From positions 248,001-312,000 of the forward strand of contig CAWJOG010000010.1 in NCBI GenBank assembly GCA_963844435.1: a DNA stretch of 64,000 nucleotides. Direction: 5' to 3'. The notes beneath the pieces are model-generated. The model did not search any database, had not been told where the DNA came from, and saw nothing but the letters and a program-made list of their open reading frames with translations. Both the position numbers and the translations under genes were made by a program. This DNA is from JBDSLU01 sp963844435 (GTDB lineage: Bacteria > Acidobacteriota > Vicinamibacteria > Vicinamibacterales > Vicinamibacteraceae). This document shows positions 19,912 to 28,290 of the stretch, piece by piece (the first letter of the stretch is position 1; each line of letters begins with the position of its first letter).

Positions 19912-20644
19912 GTGGCCGAGACGGACCCCGCGCGCGCCGTGCTCGTGGTCGAGGACGAGCCGAACATCCGCGAGCTGGTGGCGCTGCACCTCCAGCTCGA
20001 TGGCTGGACGGTGACCCAGACCGGCGACGGGCAGGAAGCGCTGCGCCTGGCTCGCGCCGAGGCGTTCGATCTCGATCATCCTCGACCTCATGCTGCCGGG
20101 CCTGGACGGCATGACCGTGCTGGGCGCGCTGCGCCGCGACGCGCCCGCCAGCGACGTGCCGGTGCTGCTGCTGACGGCCCGGCGCGACGAGTCGGACAAG
20201 GTACTGGGCCTCGAGAGCGGCGCTGACGACTACCTGACCAAGCCGTTCGGGGTCCGCGAGCTCGTGGCACGTGCCCGCGCCCTGACCCGCCGCCCCCGCG
20301 CCAGCGCCGCCGTTCCGGCGGCGAGCGGGATCGCCGACGCCCGACCCGTGCGGCTCGGGCCGCTGGTCGTCGACCCGGCCCGGCGCAGCGTCACGGTCGG
20401 CGGCCGCGAGGTCGAGCTGACCGGTCGCGAGTTCGATCTGCTGCACCTGCTCGCCAGTCATCCCGGCATCGTCTTCAACCGTGAGGCGCTGGTGCAGCGC
20501 GTCTGGCGCGGCGACACCTTCGTCACGGCGCGCAACATCGACACGCTGGTCAAGCGGCTGCGCCAGAAGGTCGAGAGCAACCCGTCCGAACCGGCCCTGA
20601 TCCTCACGGTGTGGGGCGCCGGCTACAAGGCCGCCGATGTCTGA
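19912..20644 (+). CDS. OmpR-family response regulator (frame broken once)
   Basis: This is a two-domain response regulator of about 243 residues. The receiver domain reads ARAVLVVEDEPNIRELVALH, then ILDLMLPGLDGM with the phospho-acceptor Asp, PVLLLTARRDESDKV and GADDYLTKPFG. The winged-helix domain follows: VELTGREFDLLHLLASHPG, VFNREALVQRVWRGD and the recognition helix NIDTLVKRLRQKV, ending VWGAGYKAADV. One extra base near 20073 breaks the receiver domain just before the phosphorylation site. GTG at 19912-19914 is the likely start because the family's first strand begins nine codons later. The stop overlaps the kinase start by eight bases, so regulator and kinase are co-translated. Confidence 0.9.
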
Positions 20645-22214
20645 GCGGTCGCCGGCCGTGTCGCCCGCCGTGTCGCCAGCCGTTGGGGCGCCGCCCCCGG
20701 GCGGGCGTGTCGTCTGGTATCGCAGCTTCTACTGGCGCATCGCCATCGGCTTCGTCGCGACCGTGGCGGTCGTGCTCGTCCTCCAGGCGGTGCTGTTCCT
20801 CTGGCTGGCGTCGACGAACGAGACCATCGGGATGCGGCCAGGGCGCGTCGCGACCGTCGCCGCGGCCGAGCTGAGCAGCGCGCTCGAGGCGGATGCGAGC
20901 CTCGACGTCGACGCCTGGCTGGCGCGCGAGTTCGGACGCGGTCCGCACCGCGTCTTCGTCGTGCGCGGCGATCGCGTCCACCGCAGCGGACCGTTCGACG
21001 TGCCGCTGTTCCTCGCCCGGATGGCGCGGAACCGTCTGCGCGCCGCCGACGGGATCGCCGACCCGGCCGCGCCCGCAGGTCCCCCGGCCGACGGCCGGCC
21101 GCCCGTCGAGGGTCGTGGCCCGCGACCGCGGCGGCCGCCGTTCCAGCCGGTCGTCGTCGACGGCCGGACGGTCGCCCTCGTCGGCGTGCTGCCGGCGCCG
21201 CAAGGCCGGGATCCGGTCCTGGCCGAATTCGGCCCGACGTTGATCGCGGCCGCCCTGCTCCTGCTCATCGCCGGCACCGCGGTGATGGCGATCCTCGTGT
21301 TCCGGCCGGTGCACCGCCGCCTGCGCGGCCTCGAGCAGGCCGCGGCCGCGGTCGGCGCCGGCGAGACCGCGGTCCGTGCGCCGGAGAACGGCGGTGACGA
21401 AGTGGCGTCCCTCGCCCGCCGCTTCAATCGCATGGCCGCCGACCTCGATGCCCGTGTGCACGAACTGCACGAGGCCGACCGCTCGCGCCGCCAGCTGCTC
21501 GCCGACGTCTCGCACGAGCTGATGACGCCGCTCACCGCGATGCGCGGCTACCTCGAGACCCTGGCCCTGCCGGCGGCGGTGAAGGACGACGCGACCCGCG
21601 CCCGCTATCTCGGCATCGTCACCGAGGAGACGCTGCGCCTCGAAGCCATCATCGGCGACCTCCTCGACCTCGCCCGTCTCGATGGCGGCGGTGGATCGTT
21701 CGAGCTCGAGGCGGTACCGCTCGCGCGCCTGTTCGAGCGTGTGTTCGCCCGGCACCAGGGCACACTCGATGAGCGCGGCGTCGTGCTCGAACGGCACATC
21801 GACGCGGGCGCCGAGGCCGTGCTCGGCGACGAACGGCGGCTCGAGCAGGTGCTGCAGAACCTGGTCGCCAACGCAGTGCGCCACACGCCGCGCGGCGGCC
21901 GCATCGCCCTGCGGGCGGCGCCGGCCGGCGCCGAGGTCGTGCTGATCGTCGAGGACAGCGGGCCGGGCATCCCGGCCGAGCACCTGCCCCACGTCTTCGA
22001 CCGCTTCTACCGCGTCGACTCCGCCCGCGACGCGAGGAGCGGCGGATCCGGTCTCGGCCTGTCGATCGTGCGGGCCGTGGTCGAGCAGCACGGCGGCCGC
22101 GTCTCGGCGACCAACGGCGCCATGGGCGGCGCCCGCTTCGAGCTGCGTCTGTCCGCCGCTCGCGGCGCCGAGCGCGGCTCCCGCCAGGTGTCCGTTTCCG
22201 GGACACCGGCGTAG
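20637..22214 (+). CDS. sensor histidine kinase (BaeS/CpxA-like)
   Basis: This intact 525-residue kinase has two membrane segments, IAIGFVATVAVVLVLQAVLF near residue 40 and LIAAALLLLIAGTAVMAILV near residue 205. They flank a periplasmic domain that includes a Pro/Arg-rich patch. HAMP (RPVHRRLRGLEQAAAAVG) leads to the dimerisation box DVSHELMTPLTAMRG with phospho-acceptor His293, then the ATPase boxes QNLVANAVRHTP, EDSGPGIPAEHLPHVF, SGGSGLGLSIV. A cleanly intact frame in an otherwise indel-rich stretch is notable. Together with the upstream regulator and the divergent LTXXQ gene, this resembles an envelope-stress system of the Cpx/Bae kind; the stimulus cannot be read from sequence. Confidence 0.92.
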   Translation: MSERSPAVSPAVSPAVGAPPPGGRVVWYRSFYWRIAIGFVATVAVVLVLQAVLFLWLASTNETIGMRPGRVATVAAAELSSALEADASLDVDAWLAREFGRGPHRVFVVRGDRVHRSGPFDVPLFLARMARNRLRAADGIADPAAPAGPPADGRPPVEGRGPRPRRPPFQPVVVDGRTVALVGVLPAPQGRDPVLAEFGPTLIAAALLLLIAGTAVMAILVFRPVHRRLRGLEQAAAAVGAGETAVRAPENGGDEVASLARRFNRMAADLDARVHELHEADRSRRQLLADVSHELMTPLTAMRGYLETLALPAAVKDDATRARYLGIVTEETLRLEAIIGDLLDLARLDGGGGSFELEAVPLARLFERVFARHQGTLDERGVVLERHIDAGAEAVLGDERRLEQVLQNLVANAVRHTPRGGRIALRAAPAGAEVVLIVEDSGPGIPAEHLPHVFDRFYRVDSARDARSGGSGLGLSIVRAVVEQHGGRVSATNGAMGGARFELRLSAARGAERGSRQVSVSGTPA

Positions 22215-22339
22215 CGCGCCCGGGCAAACGCCGATCCGGGCGACCGGGCCCGCGCACCGACAACGCCGCGAAAACAGCGGATTTGCCCAGGGTGGGCGCG
22301 ATGGGACGCCGCTGGCACATCGCCTGCACTATGGGCGGC

Positions 22340-24789
22340 ATGCGCGAGCTTCGCTACGCCATCCGCCAGCTGGTCAGCGGTCGCCCGGCTACGCCGCCGT
22401 CGCCGTCCTCACGCTCGTGCTCGGCATGGGCGCCACCACCGCGTTCTTCAGCGTGCTCTACGGCGTCGTGCTCCGGCCGCCCGACTACCCCGGCGCCGAG
22501 CCGGCTCGTCAGCCTCGTGAACGCCGGCCCGAGACTGTCGGCAACGGCGACCGGCTTCTCGCGAGCCGAGGTCGTCGACGTCGCGGGCGCTTCAGCGGGC
22601 GTTGTCGGCAGATCGGCGCCGCCGGGCTCGGACGGCAGACGCTGACCGCCGCCGGCGACAGCGACGGCTTCGCCGAGCGCGTCAAGGTCTCGGGCGTCAC
22701 GCCCGAGGTCTTCCGAGTCCTCGGCGTCGAAGGCGGCACTCGGCCGCACGTTCACGACGGCCGACGCCGGCGCCGGCCGTCTCGCGGCCATCATCAGCGA
22801 CAGGCTTTGGCGGGCCCGCTTCGCGCTCGGCGCCCGACGTCATCTGTCCGCACCGTGCGCCTGAACGGGCGCCGAGTTTCACGATCGTCGGCGTCATGCC
22901 GCCCGGCTTCGCCTTCCCGAGGGCGAGATGACGGCGTGGCTCGCGCTGCGCTCGCGGCCGCTCGACGCTCCGATCGCAGCAACCGCTACCTCGTGCACGG
23001 TGGCGCGCCTCGCCGCCGGCGCCGGCCTGCGACGCAGGCGCAGCGAGGACCTGCCCGCGTCGCCCGCGAGCTGCGCCACGAGCGCAGCCGGCCGACTATC
23101 CCGATCCGAAACCTGGACGCTCGGCGTCGGGTCGCTGCGCGCCCGCCATTTCGGCGACCTGCGGCTGCGGCTGACGGTGCTGCTCGCCGCCGCCGGGATC
23201 CGTGCTGCTCATCGCCTGCGTGAACGTCGCGATCATGGCGCTGCTGCGCGCGCTCGCGCGGCGGCGCGAGCTGGCGATCCGCCTCGCGATCGGCGCCGGC
23301 CGCGCCGCCATCGTGCGGCAGCTGCTGATCGAAGCCGCCGTCCTCGCCACGATCGGCGCGATCGCCGGCACCGCGCTCGCTGCCTCGGCGCCATCTCAGC
23401 GCTGGTCGCGTTCGCGCCGGCCGGCGTGCCGCGTCTCGACGAGATCGCGCTTCGATCTGCCGGCCGCGCTCTTCACGCGGCCTGGTCCTCGTCGTCGTCA
23501 CGCTGATGGTCGGGCTCGGCGCCGGCGCTGGTCGCGATCGAACCTGCGCGGCTCGGAGGGCATTCTCGCCTCCGGCCGCGTCTCGGACAGCGCGGCCACC
23601 GGCCGCCTGCGCGACGGGCTGACGATCGTCGAGGTCGGCGCTCGCCGCGGCGCTCGTCATCTGCGCCGGCCTGACGCTGCGCAGCCTGCACGGGCTGCTG
23701 CGCGACGACGTCGGCTTCGAGACCGCGCACCGCGTCAGCTTCAAGACCAACCTCACCGGCAAGGCCTACCCCGACGCCGCGCGTGTCGCGCAGTTCTACG
23801 ATCAGCTCAGCGACCGGCTGGCGTCGGTTCCCGGCGTGCGCCGCCTCGGGAGCGATCTGCTACGTGCCGATGAGCGGCGAAGGCACGGACCGAAGCCGGT
23901 GCCCGAGACGGCGGCTGGACGAATCGATGGCCGGCCGGCCGTGCGGCTGGGGCATCGTGCGCGGCGACTACTTCGAGCACGATGGGCATCGCGCTCCTGC
24001 GCGGGCGCTTGTTCGCCGAGACCGACGGCCGCGAACGCCCCGCTGGTCGGCGATCGTCGACGATGCGCTCGCCCGACGCTGGTGGCGAGCGTGAGAGGCG
24101 GCCGTCGGCCAGCGCGATCCGCGATCGGCACCGGGAAGACGGCCGAGATTCGCACCATCGTCGGCGTGGTCCGCCGCGTCAGCCACAACGGCCCGGCGAT
24201 TCTCGCCGGCCCCGACGCTCGTACGCGCCGCAGGCGCAGGCCTACCAGCGCGGGATGTACACCGTGATGGAGACCGCCGCGCCACCGGCGACGGTCTTCG
24301 CGGCCGCGCGCGAGGCGCTCGCCGCCGTCGATCCGACCGTGCCGCTCTACTTCGCCGAAACGTCCGACCGGCGCTACGACGACGTCGTCGCCCTGCCGCG
24401 GTTCATCGCCGGTCTGGTCGGCGCGTTCTCGACGGTGGCGCTGCTGCTCGCCGGCGTCGGCATCTTCGGCGTCACCGGCTACGCGGTCAGCCAGCGCACG
24501 CGCGAGTTCGGCATCCGGCTGGCGCTCGGCGCGCAGCAGACCGGGATCGGCGGCCTGGTGCTGCGGCGGATCGCGGTGCTGGTCGCGCTCGGCCTCGCCG
24601 CGGGCTCGGTGCTGGCGCTCGCGCTCGGCTCCGTCATCGGCGGCCTGCTGCACGACGTCCGGCCGGACGATCCGTCGGCGTTCGCCCTGTCCGCCGTCGC
24701 CCTCGGCCTCACCGCGCTCGTCGCGACGGTCAGCGCCGCTGCGCGCCGCCGTTCGCGTGGATCCGGCGGTCACGCTCAAGGCCGAGTAA
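22340..24789 (+). CDS. ADOP-type ABC permease, first copy (frame broken)
   Basis: This is an acidobacterial duplicated orphan permease, an FtsX/MacB-like protein with two MacB-type extracytoplasmic domains and about eight membrane segments. From ATG 22340 it reads MRELRYAIRQL, then LVLGMGATTAFFSVLYGVVL recovered in a second frame. Later parts are clear: LLIACVNVAIMALLRALARR, RRRELAIRLAIGAGRAAIVR, VALLLAGVGIFGVTGYAVSQ and RTREFGIRLALGAQQTGI. The end is recovered as VRVDPAVTLKAE with stop 24787-24789. About ten frame breaks fall between 22385 and 24230, plus one near 24745. There is no ATPase gene nearby, as usual for this family. The second copy starts three bases downstream. Confidence 0.85.
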
Positions 24790-24792
24790 GCG

Positions 24793-27183
24793 ATGGCCAC
24801 CGATCTGCGGGTCCTGCTGCGCGGCTTCGTGCGGTCGCCGGGGTTCACCGCCCTGGCGGTGATCTCGCTGGCCCTCGGCATCGGCCTGAACACCGCCGTC
24901 TTCAGCCTGATCAACGCGCTGTTCTGGCAGTCGATCCGCGGCGTGCCCGAGCCGCATCGCGTGGTGCTCGGTCCGCGCGTCAGCGGCGTCGAACTGGCGC
25001 GGCTGCGCGAAGGCGCGACGACGCTCGAGGGGCTCGCCGGCGTCGCGCGCGTGCCGGTGCAGGTCGCCGCCGGCGAGGTGAGCGTGGCGACGGTGGTCCC
25101 GGCGGTGTCCGAGGATTACTTCCCCGCGCTGCACGTGGCCCCGCGCCTCGGTCGACTCTTCGATGCGACGTTGGCCCAGCCCGGCGCCAACACGCGTGTC
25201 GCCGTCCTCGATCACCGCTTCTGGCGCGACCAGTTGGAGAGCGACCCAGGCGTGATCGGCCGCGCCGTCACGCTCAACGGGCACCCGTTCACCATCGCCG
25301 GCGTCGCACCGGATGGATTCCATGGCGCCGGGCCCGAGCGTCCGCCGCTCTGGGTGCCGCTGTCGGCGTGGCCGCTGCTGATCGGCCAGCCGTCCGTCCT
25401 GACCGATCCGGCGCGCGAAGACCTGGCCTTGATCGGGCGGCTGCGCGACGGCCGATCGCTCGACGACGCGACGGCGGAGCTGAACCTGCTACGGCAGCGG
25501 GCTGCGCCACGCGAGACCGGGGGCGCCGCGGCGTCGCGCCCGCGCCACCTCACGCTGTCCGCCGGCCGCGAGCACTGGACCGCCGAGCCGTCGCCCGAGA
25601 AGCGGGTCGAGTTCCTGCTGGTGACGGTGGTGCCGCTCGTGATCGTGGCGGCGCTGTTGTGGATCGCCTGCTCGAACGTGGCCAACCTGCTGCTGGCGCG
25701 CGGCGTCGGCCGGCGCCGCGAGATCGCGATCCGGCTGGCCACCGGCGCCAGCCGCCGGCGCATCGTGCTGCTCCTGCTCGGCGAGACGCTGCTCCTCGCG
25801 CTCGCGGGCGGCGCGCTCGGCGTGCTCGTCGGCGCGTGGACGCTGGACGTCGTCTTCGCCACGTTCAGCCAGTTCGGCACGATCGACGTATCACTCGACG
25901 CGTCGGTGCTCGCCTACACCGCGGCCGTGTCGTGCCTGGCGACGGTGCTGGCGGGCCTCGTGCCGGCGCTCGAGGCCTCGCGCGGCGACGTCTCGTCGGT
26001 CCTGAAGGCCGAGGGCACGAGCCTCGCCGTGAGCGTCCGCGGCGCGCGCTTGCGCGCGGTCTTCCTGACCGTCCAGATCGCCTTCGCGCTGGCGCTGCTG
26101 ATGGTGGCCGGCACCTTCGTGCGTGCGCTCGTCGCGTCGCATTTCGGGACCGACGCTGCCCGGTTCGAGCACATCGCGCTGGCGCAGGTGAGCCTCGATC
26201 CGGCGCGGGCGGGCGCTCCCGCCGCGATCTGGGACGCCACCCGCGGCGCGCTCCTGCGCACGCCCGGCGTACGCGGGGTCACGGTGCTCAGCGCGGACGC
26301 CACGTCGGCGCCGGCGCTCACCGCGATCGACGGCCGCCCCGTGCCGGCGGCGCCGCTGACGGTGCAGGCGATCGACGCCGGCTTCCTGCAGACCGCAGAC
26401 GCGCGGCTCGTGCACGGTCGCGCCGCGACGGCGCCGGCGTCGCCCTTGGCGTCCGGCGACGTGGCCCCCTTCGAGACGGTCGTCAACACCGCGGCGGCCC
26501 GCCGCATCGCGCGTCAGGGCGAGGCGGTCTCGCAGGCCGTCGACCGCACGCTCACGCTGGGGCCGGTCAGCGCCCGCGTCGTCGGCGTCGTCGAGGACGG
26601 ATTCGTCGAGGCGCGCGCCTATCGGCCGGCAGCCGCCACGACCCACGCGTCCGCCGTCACGTTCCTCGTCCGGACGGAGGCGCCGGCGGCGGAGGCGCTG
26701 GCCGCGCTGCGCAGCACGCTGGCGGCGCAACTGCCGCGCGAGGCGCGGCCGAGCGTCGGCACGTGGCGCGACGCAAACCTGCGCGGGCTCGACGAAATCA
26801 GCCGCGTCGGCGCGCTGCTCGGCCTCCTTGCCCTGCTCCTCGCCGGCGCCGGCGTGGCCGGCTCGATGGCGTTCCATGGCCGGCAGCGGGCGCGCGAGAT
26901 CGCCGTCCGCCGCGCCCTGGGCGCCACCACCTCAGCGGTACTGCGTCTCGTCGGCGCGCAGGCCGCCCGCATCACTGGCATGGGCATCGCCCTCGGGGTC
27001 GCGCTCGGCTGGCTCGGCACGCACGCGCTCCTGTCGCTGATGGGCGGCCCTGCCTGGCGGATCGACTGGATCGCGACCGCCGGCGTGTCCGCGATCTTCG
27101 CGGCGACGATCGGCCTCGCCTCCTTCGGGCCGACCTGGCGCGCGATCCGACTCGAGCCGTCGTCCGTGCTCCACACGGATTAG
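24793..27183 (+). CDS. ADOP-type ABC permease, second copy (intact)
   Basis: This intact 796-residue permease of the ADOP family has an N-terminal RGFVRSPGFTALAVISLALG and IGLNTAVFSLINALFW, then an extracytoplasmic MacB-type domain (LGRLFDATLAQPGANTRVAV, VTLNGHPFTIAGVAPDGFHG). Three membrane segments follow near residues 280-420 with GVGRRREIAIRLATGASRRR, then a second extracytoplasmic domain. The C-terminal three segments hold ALLGLLALLLAGAGVAGSMA, GRQRAREIAVRRALGATTSA and IRLEPSSVLHTD. Such proteins lack their own ATPase and are abundant in Acidobacteriota; their substrates are mostly unknown, with export or lipoprotein release by analogy to MacB/LolCE. It is the first long clean gene after the indel-rich region. 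Confidence 0.92.
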   Translation: MATDLRVLLRGFVRSPGFTALAVISLALGIGLNTAVFSLINALFWQSIRGVPEPHRVVLGPRVSGVELARLREGATTLEGLAGVARVPVQVAAGEVSVATVVPAVSEDYFPALHVAPRLGRLFDATLAQPGANTRVAVLDHRFWRDQLESDPGVIGRAVTLNGHPFTIAGVAPDGFHGAGPERPPLWVPLSAWPLLIGQPSVLTDPAREDLALIGRLRDGRSLDDATAELNLLRQRAAPRETGGAAASRPRHLTLSAGREHWTAEPSPEKRVEFLLVTVVPLVIVAALLWIACSNVANLLLARGVGRRREIAIRLATGASRRRIVLLLLGETLLLALAGGALGVLVGAWTLDVVFATFSQFGTIDVSLDASVLAYTAAVSCLATVLAGLVPALEASRGDVSSVLKAEGTSLAVSVRGARLRAVFLTVQIAFALALLMVAGTFVRALVASHFGTDAARFEHIALAQVSLDPARAGAPAAIWDATRGALLRTPGVRGVTVLSADATSAPALTAIDGRPVPAAPLTVQAIDAGFLQTADARLVHGRAATAPASPLASGDVAPFETVVNTAAARRIARQGEAVSQAVDRTLTLGPVSARVVGVVEDGFVEARAYRPAAATTHASAVTFLVRTEAPAAEALAALRSTLAAQLPREARPSVGTWRDANLRGLDEISRVGALLGLLALLLAGAGVAGSMAFHGRQRAREIAVRRALGATTSAVLRLVGAQAARITGMGIALGVALGWLGTHALLSLMGGPAWRIDWIATAGVSAIFAATIGLASFGPTWRAIRLEPSSVLHTD

Positions 27184-27252
27184 CAGCCCGGCAGCGGGAA
27201 CCCCACGCCGTGCGCGGTGTCCATTGGAATAGCCACTTCAGTGGAGGTTCTG

Positions 27253-27411
27253 ATGTCGACGACCGTCCACGCTCACCCGAGTCCGGCTGTCCGCTCGCCC
27301 CGCGCGCCGCTCGTTACGCTCGGCTGGCGCCACTTCGCGGTGCTGATCGTCGTGCTGCTGCTCTTCGCGACGCTCTTCCTGATCCTGCTGTCGCCGCTCA
27401 TCACGCGCTAA
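27253..27411 (+). CDS. small single-pass membrane protein (52 aa)
   Basis: This short frame encodes 52 residues: a Ser/Pro/His-rich N-terminus (STTVHAHPSPAVRSPRAP) followed by a single hydrophobic helix, HFAVLIVVLLLFATLFLILL, and a short SPLITR tail. ATG 27253 is chosen because GTGGAGG at 27241-27247 is a strong ribosome binding site at suitable spacing; an upstream in-frame ATG-like start at 27217 has none. Base composition and codon use look coding. I do not recognise a family. It lies alone between the ADOP permease and the cupin gene, on the same strand. It could be a small regulator of a membrane protein, but that is speculation. Confidence 0.6.
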   Translation: MSTTVHAHPSPAVRSPRAPLVTLGWRHFAVLIVVLLLFATLFLILLSPLITR

Positions 27412-27540
27412 CGGGAGGTACCTGGGCGGCGGGTCCGGGCGCTTGACGTCCTAGCTCATCAGGCGCAAGCTCAGCTGCCTCCGATACGCGGCCGCCGGCC
27501 CTCGGCTGCCCCACAGTCGGGGACAGGAGCTTAGTTGGAC

Positions 27541-28203
27541 ATGAAGCGTCTCGCCCTCATAGCCGTCGCGGTCGTCTTCGGCGTCGCCGTCGGCTTCGCC
27601 CAAGACCCGGTCAAGACCAATCCGAAGCACTACCACGTGCTCGTCGACAACGCGCAGGTCCGCGTCCTGCACGTCGTCGTCGCGCCCGGCGAGAAGACCA
27701 CCATGCACGAGCACCCGGACAACGTGACGCTTCTGCTGTCGGACGGCAAGATGGCGTTCACGACGGCGGACGGCAAGAGCGAGACCGTGGAGATGAAGGC
27801 CGGCCAGGCGATGTGGTCGGGGGCGCAGAAGCACATGGGCGCCAACGCCGGACCTGCCGGCCTGGAGGCGATCGTGGTCGAGTTGAAGGGCGCGGCGGCA
27901 CCGAAGGCCGCGCTGCCGGCCTCGCGGCCCAACATCACCCGCACGGTTTTGCTGGAAAACCCCCGCGCCGACGTCTTCAAGTTCAACGCGGAGGCCGCCT
28001 TCAAGGAGGCGCCGGGCACGACCCACGACTACGACCAGGTGTTGATCGCGCTGGCCCCGACGACGATCTCGCTGGAAGTGGGCGGCAAGACGACGACCAC
28101 GTGGAAGCGCGGCGACGTCGCCTTCATCGGACGCGGCCAGCAGCATCAGGCGCAGAACACCAGCGGCAAGCCCCAGGAGATGGTCGTCGTCGCCATCAAG
28201 TAG
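27541..28203 (+). CDS. secreted double-cupin protein
   Basis: This 220-residue protein has a signal peptide (KRLALIAVAVVFGVAVGFAQ) and two cupin barrels. The first shows the metal-binding pattern GEKTTMHEHPDNVTLLLSDG with two His and a later HMGANAG; the second reads SLEVGGKTTTTWKRGDVAFI and GRGQQHQAQNTSG, with the first histidine pair less evident. Metal binding in the first barrel is therefore likely. A TTG at 27535 with AGGAG at 27525-27529 is an equally good start and would add two residues. The product is probably periplasmic. No substrate can be assigned; double cupins include dioxygenases and sugar isomerases, and many are binding proteins. Confidence 0.8.
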   Translation: MKRLALIAVAVVFGVAVGFAQDPVKTNPKHYHVLVDNAQVRVLHVVVAPGEKTTMHEHPDNVTLLLSDGKMAFTTADGKSETVEMKAGQAMWSGAQKHMGANAGPAGLEAIVVELKGAAAPKAALPASRPNITRTVLLENPRADVFKFNAEAAFKEAPGTTHDYDQVLIALAPTTISLEVGGKTTTTWKRGDVAFIGRGQQHQAQNTSGKPQEMVVVAIK

Positions 28204-28290
28204 CGCCGCATGCTGGGGCAGGCGCGGGCGCTAGCGAACCGTGCCCGCGCCGTCCCTCATCGACGCCGGTGCCGTAGAATCGGGGCTCCC

